A stretch of 64,000 bases of DNA, from the NCBI RefSeq assembly GCF_015070855.1, contig NZ_JADDIX010000024.1:24409-88408 (forward strand), written 5' to 3'. This document shows, piece after piece, positions 8,639-17,900 of the stretch. The notes beneath the pieces were generated by a model. It was not told the DNA's origin. It did not search any database and saw only the letters and a program-made list of their open reading frames with translations. Position 1 is the stretch's first letter, and each line of letters opens with the position of its first letter. The position numbers and the translations under genes were made by a program. The stretch is from Pseudomonas lopnurensis. Lineage in GTDB: Bacteria > Pseudomonadota > Gammaproteobacteria > Pseudomonadales > Pseudomonadaceae.

Positions 8639-9265
8639 ATGACCACCCCCTCGACTGATAGCCACAACAGCGTGACGATCCATGTAATCGACGACGACCG
8701 TGGCATCCGTGAAGCCCTGCGTCGATTGCTTTACCGCGCGGGCTATGAGAGCAGATCGCATAGCAGCGGAGCGGCATTTCTGAAGAGCTACGACGGAGCT
8801 CCCGGCTGTGTAATCCTGGATCTGGCGATGCCTCAGATGCGAGGCGAGGCGCTGCTCGAAGAAATCGCCCGTCGTCGTCTCAACGTGGTCGCGCTTGTTC
8901 TGACCGGCCATGCCACGATCGAATCAGCCATCCGCGTCACCCGTGCAGGCGCATTGGATCTGCTGGAAAAGCCCTTTGACAACGACCAGTTGCTGTCCGC
9001 ACTTGGCAACGCGTTGTGCAAGGCTCAACCGATTTTCGCGCGCCAGGCGCTGGTCAACGATTACCAGCAACGACACGCGAGCCTGACGCCCAGCGAACGC
9101 AACGTGATGGATCTGATACTGGCGGGGCTGACCAGCCAGGACATCGCGGCTCGCCTGGGTAATAGTAAGAAGACCATCGACATTCATCGCGCACGGGTGA
9201 TGCGAAAAATGGGCGCCGGGTCCACGGCAGAACTGATAATCGACTGGACGACGTTAGGAAAGTAG
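8639..9265 (+). CDS. FixJ/NarL-family response regulator
   Basis: The 208-residue protein has a receiver with acidic IDDDRG, phosphoacceptor Asp61 (ILDLAMPQMRG) and Lys in EKPFDNDQ. A LuxR-type helix-turn-helix follows at about residues 140-205 (LTPSERNVMDLILAG, then SKKTIDIHRARVMRKM). This is the FixJ layout and should be a DNA-binding transcription factor activated by phosphorylation. It follows the ATPase gene after 61 bases and is the only DNA-binding protein in the cluster. That makes it the best candidate to bind the repeated TACTYATCC block upstream of the two operons, which is inference. Confidence 0.9.
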   Translation: MTTPSTDSHNSVTIHVIDDDRGIREALRRLLYRAGYESRSHSSGAAFLKSYDGAPGCVILDLAMPQMRGEALLEEIARRRLNVVALVLTGHATIESAIRVTRAGALDLLEKPFDNDQLLSALGNALCKAQPIFARQALVNDYQQRHASLTPSERNVMDLILAGLTSQDIAARLGNSKKTIDIHRARVMRKMGAGSTAELIIDWTTLGK

Positions 9266-9283
9266 CGTTCCGGCTCTACTGTA

Positions 9284-9299
9284 TTTCAGCGAACTGAAA
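9284..9299. terminator. Weak hairpin between convergent genes
   Basis: TTTCAG and CTGAAA pair around a CGAA loop between the converging regulator genes. The six-pair stem is followed by an A/T-rich stretch on both strands. It could act as a weak bidirectional terminator, but is too small to be certain. Confidence 0.3.
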
Positions 9300-9332
9300 A
9301 TCTTTGTAGAAGCGTATGGTGCTCGCGGAACA

Positions 9333-9761
9333 TCAGAGCCCGTTATGTGCCATCGTTTCCTTGATGGCGCGATCGAGATGTTCCTGGAAAAACGGTTTGT
9401 GCAGAACAGTGACATCCATACCGGTGGCGTTAGTGGGGTTGCCCGTTGCGAGGATCGTCGAAACCTGGGGGTAGATGTGTTTGATGATCTCGATAAGCTG
9501 ACCGCCCGTCAGCGCCTGCATGGAGTAATCGGTCACCACTAGGTCGATTGATGCGTTAGTAGCAAGTATGTCGAGGGCGCGCTCGGCGGACTTTACTTCA
9601 ATGCAGGTATGCCCCAGCTCATCAAGCATGGAATGCACTATCACGCGTACGATGGGGTCATCTTCTACAAGCAGAACAGTAAGCGGTGCATTCGCACTCG
9701 AGGCGGCATCTTTGTCGTTGGTTTCGGTGTCGTAACGTTCAGACATTTGTTTATTGTTCAT
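9333..9761 (-). CDS. Single-domain response regulator (CheY-like)
   Basis: The 142-residue product is a lone receiver after a polar 27-residue leader. It has VEDDPI, phosphoacceptor Asp78 in VVTDYSMQALTG, and the C-terminal lysine in LHKPFF. The proline that usually follows the Asp (DxxMP) is replaced by Gln. No output domain exists, so it should act by protein contact or as a phosphate sink for the nearby kinases. I chose the ATG at 9761 because GGAAG sits four bases upstream; longer frames reach into the intergenic repeat block. It is convergent with the FixJ-like gene and divergent from the large GGDEF-EAL gene. Confidence 0.82.
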   Translation of the reverse strand: MNNKQMSERYDTETNDKDAASSANAPLTVLLVEDDPIVRVIVHSMLDELGHTCIEVKSAERALDILATNASIDLVVTDYSMQALTGGQLIEIIKHIYPQVSTILATGNPTNATGMDVTVLHKPFFQEHLDRAIKETMAHNGL

Positions 9762-9813
9762 AGTGCTTCCATTCAATGAATTCAGGTTTATTGAATCATT
9801 GCTCTGGATAGCC

Positions 9814-9873
9814 AGGGAATAGGTACTCATCCTTATGTATGGATGGTGGCTCGGCGTCCCCTGTGTTAATAAT
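9814..9873 (+). promoter_or_regulatory. Second copy of the activator-like promoter block
   Basis: ATAGGTACTCATCCTTATGT continues into ATGGATGG, and AATAAT at 9868-9873 follows about 20 bases later as a -10 candidate. The block matches 1574-1604 at nearly every position, allowing a two-base insertion. It lies a similar distance before its downstream gene (about 127 bases to the ATG at 9974, versus 133 at the first copy). TACTCAT CC TTATGTA also forms an imperfect 7-2-7 inverted repeat like NarL-type sites. Confidence 0.45.
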
Positions 9874-9973
9874 GGTCTCGCCAGCACTTCCCAGGTTTCA
9901 CTGCCGAGCGCGCTGCATGCACTCGTGAAACCAAGGCTGGCTTGTCCCGGTTTATACCTCGCAGGAATTCTCC

Positions 9974-12900
9974 ATGAGCCCCATAAGCGGTCGGTTGCGG
10001 CTGTTACTGATCGATGATGACGAGCGTGGCTTCGTTATGACTCGCGACCTGCTAGGTGATGTGCAGGAGCTGGATGCTGAGCTTGAATGGGAGAGCGATG
10101 CCTGCGAGGCACTGAAACGGATCCTGAAGCAGGAGCATGATCTCTACCTCCTGGGGTGCGGTTCGGGCGGAAAGTGGGGCGTCGAACTGATGGCGAATGC
10201 ACGTGCGGCCGGGGTTGCGAAGCCCTTCGTTCTTTTGGACGGGGCGGGCCATGCGAACCTGGATGCCCATGCCACCGAACTGGGCGCGGCCGATTGTCTT
10301 GTCAAAGGCCAGTTCGATGGCCATCAGCTGGCGCGTAGCATTCGCTATGCGCTGCAACGTAGTCAGGCCATTGCGCGGCTGGCGGAAAGCGAGAGGCGCC
10401 AGCGGCTGATGTTCGAAGCCAACCCCGGGGCCATGTGGGTGTTCAGCAAGGAGAGCCTGCGCTTTCTCGCAGTCAATCAGGCCGCCTGCGACCGCCATGG
10501 CTACGACCGGGATGAGTTTTTGCAGATGACAGTACTGGACATCCAGTCTCCCCATGAGCAGAAGCGTTTTTCCGAGCTTTTCGCAGAGCGCCAGCGCTAT
10601 GCCGTCACGCGCCCGGACATCGGGATATGGGCTCTTCTTCACAAGGACGGTCAAGAACTGCAGGTGAGCATCAGGCTTCATGACGTAGAGTTCGATAACC
10701 AGGCCTGCTACCTGGCTTTTATAAGTGACGTGAGCGATGAGCTGAAGGCGCGGGATGAGGCGAAGCACAGCAACGCCTTCATGAAGCTGCTCGGCAATCT
10801 GAGGGATGCGGTGCTGGTGGTGGATCAGCAGGATGGCGCCGTCTGTTATGCCAATCCATCCGCTGAGCAATTACTTCGCGGCTCACGCCAGCAGCTGTCG
10901 CACCAGAAGTACGTCATGCCCTGCAGCGCTGGCCTTTACGAGCGGACGTTGCAAACGCTCGATGGAGAATCCGTTGCGGTAGAGATTCATTGCGTTGAAA
11001 CCGAGTGGGAAGGCCGTCCGGCGAAGCTCCTCTCGCTGCGCGACGTCACCCTGCGCAAGCAGGAGCAGGAACAGTTGCGTCTGTTCAAGTGCAGTCTGGA
11101 GTCGAGCCATAACGGCATCGTTATCACCGACGCACGCGAAGCGGATCAACCCATCATCTATGCCAATCCGGCATTCAAGCGAATAACCGGCTATTCGCCG
11201 GCGGAAGTGATAGGTCGCAACTGCCGCCTTCTTCAGGCCGGCGAGCGCGACCAACCTGGTTTGACGGAACTCCGGGATAATCTGAGCGCGCCGGGCGAAG
11301 TGCAAACCGTGCTGCGTAACTACCGCAAGGATGGCACAGCCTTCTGGAATCAGCTGTTCATCTCGCCGATTGCCGATGAGTGTGGCGACGTCAGTCACTA
11401 CGTCGGTGTGTTGAACGACATCAGCGAACAGAAACACTACCAGGCCGAGCTCAGTCACAACGCCAATCATGACCGACTGACCGGACTGCCCAACCGCGCC
11501 TTGCTGGAAGACCGCCTTTCGCAAGGTTGCAAGATTGCCCGGCGATACCAGCGCAGCCTGGCGGTGATGTTCATCGATCTGGACGGTTTCAAACCGGTCA
11601 ATGATTCGTTCGGCCACGAGCTCGGCGACACGATCCTCGTGCAGGTCGCACAACGCATGAGCGCGCAGGTACGTCCTGGCGATACGGTAGCGCGCATGGG
11701 CGGCGATGAATTCATCATCCTGCTGCCGGACCTCGCCCAGCAAGAGGACGTCGTGCAGGTGGCCGAACGGCTTATGGCCGAGATCGCACGGCCCTATCGC
11801 ATCCAGGAAAGGGACGTGCACCTGACCGCGAGTATCGGGATTTCGATTACCGATGGCGATATCGCGCAACCCACACAATTGCTCCAGCAAGCCGACATCG
11901 CGATGTGTGAAGCCAAGCAGGAAGGCCGGAACAATTACCGATGGTATACCAGCGACCTCAATCTGCGCATTCTGGAAAGAGTCACACTACGTAGCGATAT
12001 CCAGAAGGCCATCGAAAATCAGGAGTTCGAACTCTATTACCAGCCGCAAGTTGACGCTCGTAACGGGCGCACGGTGGGTTTCGAGGCACTGTTACGCTGG
12101 CACCATCAGGAGAAAGGCTTCATCCCGCCCGATGTGTTCATCCCGGTGGCTGAGCACACGGGGCAAATCATCCCGCTGAGCGAATGGGTGATAGACACGG
12201 CCTGCAAGCAAATGAGGCTGCTCGGCAGCAGGGGCGGGGGCGAACTGTCGGTGGCGGTGAATATTTCACCGCTGCATTTTCAGCGAATGAATTTCGTCGA
12301 GACAATAACGCTGATGTTGCATAAACATCAGCTCGATCCTGCGCAACTGGAACTGGAAGTGACCGAGACGGTATTGGCGCACAACGCGGAGCGAGCGCTG
12401 GAAACGCTCCAGCAGCTCAAGGAGCTGGGCGTGAAATTGTCGCTCGACGACTTCGGCATCGGCTTTTCCAGCCTTAACTACCTGAAACGGCTACCGGTCG
12501 ACAAGGTGAAAATAGACCGCTCTTTTGTCCGGGAAATCATCAGTGATCAGCATGATGCGGCCATCAGCCAGGGAATTATCGCTATGGCTCACCATCTGAA
12601 TCTCAAGGTCATTGCCGAAGGCGTGGAGTTCGAATCGCAGATCGCGTTCCTCAAAAGAAGTAACTGCGATGAGTTTCAGGGTTATTATTTTGCGAGGCCG
12701 ATGCCCTTTGCAGAGCTGCAGCGTTTTTTACAAAAGGATCAATCGGACATCAAGCAGAACGCCATCGATGTCACCGAACAGACATTGCTGCTATTGGATG
12801 ACGAGCAAAACATACTGAAGGCCCTCGCGCGGCTACTACGCCGTGAGGGTTACAGGATCCTGACTGCTACGAATGCCAAGGATGCGTTCGCCCTGCTCGC

Positions 12901-13171
12901 CACCCATGATGTGCAGGTCATCCTGTCCGATCAGCGCATGCCGGAAATGAACGGTACGGAGTTTCTCAGTCGGGTCAAGGAAATCTACCCGGATACCGTG
13001 CGGCTCGTGTTGTCCGGCTACACCGATCTCAACTCCGTCACGGATGCCATCAACCGCGGCGCGATCTACAAGTTTCTGACCAAGCCATGGGACGACGACC
13101 AGTTGCGCCAGGATATCGCCCAAGCCTTCAGGGAGCAGCTGTTCAGTCAGCATAAGGAGACGGGTGGCTAG
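9974..13171 (+). CDS. REC-PAS-PAS-LOV-like-GGDEF-EAL-REC cyclic di-GMP protein
   Basis: This 1065-residue protein starts with a receiver-like domain whose phosphoacceptor position is lost (YLLGCGSGG, with Cys where Asp is expected). PAS domains follow. The last of them, with GRNCRLLQ near residue 413, NYRKDG and FWN, looks like a LOV domain. GGDEF at about residue 575 is intact and preceded by the RxxD inhibitory site (RPGD). EAL near residue 703 keeps EALLRW, NIS, DDFGIGFSS and AEGVE. A second receiver at the end is complete (SDQRMPEMNG, TKPWDDDQLR). Both cyclase and phosphodiesterase activities are possible. AGGA eight bases before the ATG supports the start. No membrane segment is seen. 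The C-terminal receiver is of the same subtype as those in the upstream operon. Confidence 0.88.
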   Translation: MSPISGRLRLLLIDDDERGFVMTRDLLGDVQELDAELEWESDACEALKRILKQEHDLYLLGCGSGGKWGVELMANARAAGVAKPFVLLDGAGHANLDAHATELGAADCLVKGQFDGHQLARSIRYALQRSQAIARLAESERRQRLMFEANPGAMWVFSKESLRFLAVNQAACDRHGYDRDEFLQMTVLDIQSPHEQKRFSELFAERQRYAVTRPDIGIWALLHKDGQELQVSIRLHDVEFDNQACYLAFISDVSDELKARDEAKHSNAFMKLLGNLRDAVLVVDQQDGAVCYANPSAEQLLRGSRQQLSHQKYVMPCSAGLYERTLQTLDGESVAVEIHCVETEWEGRPAKLLSLRDVTLRKQEQEQLRLFKCSLESSHNGIVITDAREADQPIIYANPAFKRITGYSPAEVIGRNCRLLQAGERDQPGLTELRDNLSAPGEVQTVLRNYRKDGTAFWNQLFISPIADECGDVSHYVGVLNDISEQKHYQAELSHNANHDRLTGLPNRALLEDRLSQGCKIARRYQRSLAVMFIDLDGFKPVNDSFGHELGDTILVQVAQRMSAQVRPGDTVARMGGDEFIILLPDLAQQEDVVQVAERLMAEIARPYRIQERDVHLTASIGISITDGDIAQPTQLLQQADIAMCEAKQEGRNNYRWYTSDLNLRILERVTLRSDIQKAIENQEFELYYQPQVDARNGRTVGFEALLRWHHQEKGFIPPDVFIPVAEHTGQIIPLSEWVIDTACKQMRLLGSRGGGELSVAVNISPLHFQRMNFVETITLMLHKHQLDPAQLELEVTETVLAHNAERALETLQQLKELGVKLSLDDFGIGFSSLNYLKRLPVDKVKIDRSFVREIISDQHDAAISQGIIAMAHHLNLKVIAEGVEFESQIAFLKRSNCDEFQGYYFARPMPFAELQRFLQKDQSDIKQNAIDVTEQTLLLLDDEQNILKALARLLRREGYRILTATNAKDAFALLATHDVQVILSDQRMPEMNGTEFLSRVKEIYPDTVRLVLSGYTDLNSVTDAINRGAIYKFLTKPWDDDQLRQDIAQAFREQLFSQHKETGG

Positions 13172-13246
13172 CGACCCGTTTGGTTATTTCAGGTTAGTTA
13201 ATCAATTTCGGCGCTCACGCCCTCGACACTGCGTTGTGATTCCTTG

Positions 13247-13265
13247 CCATAGCCCTACTATGGCT
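13247..13265. repeat. Intergenic hairpin
   Basis: GCCATAG and CTATGGC pair perfectly around CCCTA in the 238-base gap between the two cyclic di-GMP genes. The flanking block (TGCGTTGTGATTCCTTGCC before it, TCGTCGCGGCGCCTTGTC after it) looks like a dispersed intergenic repeat rather than a T-tailed terminator. Confidence 0.4.
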
Positions 13266-13409
13266 CGTCGCGGCGCCTTGTCTCGGAACCTTGATCATCC
13301 AAACTGAGTAACCAACTAACCGCACAGGCCACTGGCTCGGTTTCCAGCGTTTCGTTTAATAACAATTAATTGGCATGCCAGTAGCGACTGCTGGCAGGGT
13401 GGTGCTTGA

Positions 13410-14903
13410 GTGTCCATTCGGAACATGTTTCTGCAGGTCTGCGTGCTCGGATTGCTGGCTGCTATCACGAGCGGGTTGTTGCTCTATCAGGAAAGTCAGC
13501 GCAGCCGCCGTGCTGCCGATCGCCAACTGGCGCATGAGGAGCTGCTTCGGCTCAACGATTTCGTCGAAACGCTCGTGCTAAGTCGCCAGCGCAGCACAGC
13601 AACCGTCAGCTATGCAGCCAATATCGAGCGTTATCTGTTGAAGCCGTCGCCGCAAGCGACGGCGGCAATGAATACACGACTGCGAAAATTGCGCGATAGC
13701 CTGGCGGTGAGCGCGATCTATGTACTCGACGAGACCGGGCTGACGCTCGCATCCAGCGATTACAACGAAACACCCAGTCATGTAGGCCAAAATTTTCAGA
13801 CGCGTGATTACTTCAGGCAGAGCCTGCTGGGGTTGCCCGCTCAGGAGATCGACAATGGTCGGCTAACCGGCCGCTTCGGTGCCTATTACAGCTATCCGAT
13901 CATCGGCGACTCGGCTGTCGGCGGGGATTCGTCCCGGTTCCTGGGTGCTTTGGTCATCAAGGATTCGTTCAAGCTACCGTTGCTGGGCAGCGCAAAGAAG
14001 GAGATTGCTGCGTTAAAAGTCAACACGGTCTCGGTGGTCAATATGGTCGGGCCCGGAGGCAGGATAGTTGCCTCGAACCGTGATGGATGGATTGGAAAAG
14101 TCCTGGCTGGTGTGCCCCTGGCTGGCAAGGGGCATCGACGGCTCGAGTTCGAGGGGGCCACCTACACGGCCACCAGCGTGGAACTGCAAGATTTCCCAGG
14201 TTGGCACCTGCTTCGCCTGCAGCCGACCCGACATTGGCTGGTCGATACGCTGTCGCCGCTGATGACCCAGACAGGGGGGCTTTATCTCTTGCTGCTGTGC
14301 GCTGTTATGGTCGGGATGATCGGGTTCTATCGACGGGCTGCGGTCTCGGTCAGAAAGCGAGAGCTTGCTCACAAGCGGCTGCGCCGTAGCCATCAACGTT
14401 ATCGGGAGTTGAGCTGCCGCGATGCGTTGACCGGTTTGTATAACCGCCGCGCATATCAGAACGATCTGGCGCGGGAAATACAACGAGCACAACGCTATGG
14501 GCATCCGTTGAGCGTCGCTTTGCTGGATATCGATTTCTTCAAGAAAATAAACGATCTCCATGGCCATGAAACCGGTGATCGCGTGCTTCGACAGATCGCC
14601 AAGCTGATACGCGACACGATTCGCGAGGCGGATATGGCCTACCGATTCGGCGGAGAGGAGTTTATCGTCGTGCTGCCAGAAACAGATGGCAGCGCGGCTG
14701 AAACGGTTATCAAACGGATCCAAAAAGCGTTGCTCGATAGTGAAGCCAACGCCGAGGAGCCTATCGGATTTCCAGTCACCTTCAGTTGTGGTATCGCGGC
14801 CTATCAGCAGAATGATACGGCACGTGAACTGTTCGAGCGTGCAGACGCGCTTCTGTACAGGGTGAAAGCCAACGGACGAAATGGCGTGCAGGTTCAGGAC
14901 TGA
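13410..14903 (+). CDS. Membrane diguanylate cyclase with Cache-type sensor
   Basis: The 497-residue product has an N-terminal helix (residues 7-25, FLQVCVLGLLAAITSG), a periplasmic region of about 250 residues, and a second helix near residues 285-310 (LYLLLLCAVMVGMIGF). The periplasmic region looks like a double Cache sensor (IYVLDETGLTLASS, RDYFRQSLLG). A GGDEF domain follows with active-site GGEEF near residue 414 and an RxxD inhibitory site (READ) five residues before it. It should make cyclic di-GMP in response to a small periplasmic ligand, which cannot be named from sequence. The GTG at 13410 is weakly supported; an ATG at 13425 is an alternative. It is convergent with the chemosensory operon. 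Confidence 0.87.
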   Translation: MSIRNMFLQVCVLGLLAAITSGLLLYQESQRSRRAADRQLAHEELLRLNDFVETLVLSRQRSTATVSYAANIERYLLKPSPQATAAMNTRLRKLRDSLAVSAIYVLDETGLTLASSDYNETPSHVGQNFQTRDYFRQSLLGLPAQEIDNGRLTGRFGAYYSYPIIGDSAVGGDSSRFLGALVIKDSFKLPLLGSAKKEIAALKVNTVSVVNMVGPGGRIVASNRDGWIGKVLAGVPLAGKGHRRLEFEGATYTATSVELQDFPGWHLLRLQPTRHWLVDTLSPLMTQTGGLYLLLLCAVMVGMIGFYRRAAVSVRKRELAHKRLRRSHQRYRELSCRDALTGLYNRRAYQNDLAREIQRAQRYGHPLSVALLDIDFFKKINDLHGHETGDRVLRQIAKLIRDTIREADMAYRFGGEEFIVVLPETDGSAAETVIKRIQKALLDSEANAEEPIGFPVTFSCGIAAYQQNDTARELFERADALLYRVKANGRNGVQVQD

Positions 14904-14938
14904 TCCTGGATCGCTGTCACGCCATTCATGGGGAGGAG

Positions 14939-17900
14939 TCACATGGGTATCGGTGTGTCCGTTCGAGCCAGTTGGTTACGCATGCGCATGTTCTGGCGCA
15001 GCAGATCCCGTTGCTGGAACGCGTCACGTATCTGAGCCCGCAAGTCATCCGCCTCCCAGGGCTTGGTGATGAAACGATAGATGACTCCCTCGTTGACCGC
15101 TTTCAGGATGCTGCTGACCTCGGTGGACGCGCTCAGAACGATACGGACGACATCCGGATGAAGGCTTCTGATCTTTCCTAGCAATTCGACCCCGCTTACC
15201 TGTGGCAACTGCAGATCGGTCAGCACCACGTCCACCGGATGGGTGGCGAGAAAGGCGAGCGCCTCTTGTGGACTGCTGGCGGCGAGGAACTGGTAATTCT
15301 CGAGACGTAGCTCACGCTTCAGTGCATTGAGAATGCTTTGCTCATTATCGACCACAAGCAGGTAGCGTTCCTGCTTATCGACGATGTTGGCGGGCAAGCG
15401 TTGCTTCAGATTATGGGTGAGAAACTTCAGGCAGTCCTCGGGTGGGAGAGGCTGGGAATAGTAATAGCCCTGTACTTCATCACAGCCGGCGCGGTGCAGG
15501 AAGCTGAGTTGTTCAAGGGTTTCGACGCCTTCGGCGATCACCTTGATGCCCAGGTCATGCCCGATGGAGATCATCGAGCGCACCAGGGCCGCTGCATCCG
15601 GATTCAGGTGCACGTCGTCGACGAAGCTTCGGTCGATTTTCAGTTGGCTGAAAGGGAAGCGCTTCAGGTAGCCGAGCGATGAATAACCGGTGCCGAAGTC
15701 ATCGATGGAAAAGCGAATGCCCAGGGCGCTGAGGGCGTTCATTTTCACCAAGGCCTGGTCCGTATTGCTCATGAGAATGGATTCGGTAACCTCCAGTTTT
15801 AGCAGGCTGGGGGAGAGCTGGTACCGATCGAGGGTCGACGTCACTCGATCGATGAACGACGGCTCCATGAGCGTGATGGCAGAAACGTTCACCGCGACGC
15901 ACATCCCACGCAGGGTGTCGAACCAGAGCTGCAGCTGCTGGCATACGGAATCCAGCACGTGGAAGTCAATGGCAACGATCTGGCCGGTTTCTTCTGCCAG
16001 TGGAATGAACTCATAAGGCGCGATCGTTTGGCAGTCACGCTGCCAGCGGACCAGCGCCTCGAAACCACACAACCGTCCACTGGCCAGGTCCAGCTGGGGT
16101 TGATAAACCACCCTGAATTGGCGCTGTTGCAGTGCATGGCGGATATCCTGCTCGAGCCGCAAGCGCTTCTGGATGTGCTCGTTCATCTCCGGGGTAAAGG
16201 CACACACCCTGTTGCGTCCCTGCTGCTTGGCGCGATACATGGCGGTATCGGCATTGCGCAGAAGCGTATCGGCATCCGACCCATTCTCGGGGTAGCAGCA
16301 GAAGCCGATGCTGGCGCTAATCACGACTTCCTGCCCATCCAGTACCAGCGGCTCGGCGATGCTGCTCTTCAACTGTTCGAGCCAGCCGATCAGTTCGCTG
16401 GAAGCGCCACCATCGCCGTATACGATGACGAACTCGTCACCGCCTAAGCGGGCGACCGTATCAATGTCTCGGGTGCCATGACGCAGGCGTTCGCCGATCA
16501 GCTTGAGCAGATGGTCGCCGGCGCCGTGGCCGAGGCTGTCATTGATCACCTTGAATCGGTCCAGATCGATGAACACCACGGTAAAGGCTTGCTGGCTATG
16601 GCTGGCGAATGCGATCGCCAGTTGCAGTCGATCCCGAAGCAGGTTGCGATTGGCGAGCCCGGTCAGGCCGTCGTGGTTGGCTTGGTGTTCCAACTCTTCG
16701 CGGTAACGTTTGGCTTCGGTGATGTCATGAAGAATCCCGACGTAATGGGTGACTTCCTCCCGGTCATTGATCACCGGGGCGATACTGAGCTTGTTCCAGA
16801 ATTGCGAGCCGTCCTTGCGACAGTTCAACAGCGTGGCAGAACCGCGCTGTTTACCAACCAGAGCGCGCCGAATATTGGCCAGCTCCGGCTGGTCCTGGTA
16901 TTTGCCTTGGAGGATACGGCAGTTTTTGCCCATGACTTCGTCGCGCGAGTAACCGGTCAACTGAATGAATGCCGGGTTGACGTAGATGATCGGCTGGTCG
17001 GGCTGCTTGTTATCGGTGATGATGACTGCGTTGACGCTGACATCCACCGCTTGGGTAAGCATCCGCATTTCGAGGTCGCGCTGACGCTGTTCGCTTATGT
17101 CTTGCAGTATCGCGATGGCGCCCTGCGGATTGTTTCGCCGGTCGTCGAATGGCATCGCGGTGGCCACGATGGTCTTCCCGGCACCATCGAAGGTTTGAAT
17201 GTCCAGCACTTGGTTTCGCAATGTCGTGCCTTGCCGGAGCGCCTGAATCAAGGGCCAGTCCGCATCCTCGATCCGCTGTCCGGTCTCGGCCCATGCACCT
17301 TGAAAGCACGTGGGGTCGGCCGTCTGCAGCGGCTCGTTGGAGTTCCAGATCCGACCGCTTTCGGGGTTGCTCAGAAGCATCTTGCCATCGCTATCGGTAA
17401 CGAGAACGCCGACCGGCAGATCATCGACGACGCTGCGAAGCAGTGACTCGCTGCGCAGCAATTCCTGGGTTCGCAGCTGAATCTCCTGCTCCATGCTTTC
17501 CAGAAGGCGCGCCCGGCCCAGTGCCATGGCGAGTTGCTGGCCGATGGAGGTCAAGGCACTGAGCGCCTCGTCCGACCAGCTCTGGCCTTGCTCCTGTAGC
17601 ACGTTGAAGACGCCGATGGTCCTGTCACCCAGCAGCAATGGAATACTGGTATGGGCGCTCGTCGTGGGGTGGTGGCCATCGAGCAGGACGCAGCAGGGGA
17701 TATCGGTAGGTTCCGTCAAGCCGCCACGCTGCCAGGCGCTCACGCATGCACAGGTGCTGCCGCAGCCATTCAGGCGTTCGCCCAGTTGTTCCAATCCCGG
17801 GCCCAGAGCCCCTGCCAGGATTGGTGGTTGGTCGGGCTGAGCGTTGTTCTTCAGTAGCAGCCATGCCCCGCCTGCGCCCGGGAAGGTGAGGATTTGCTGC

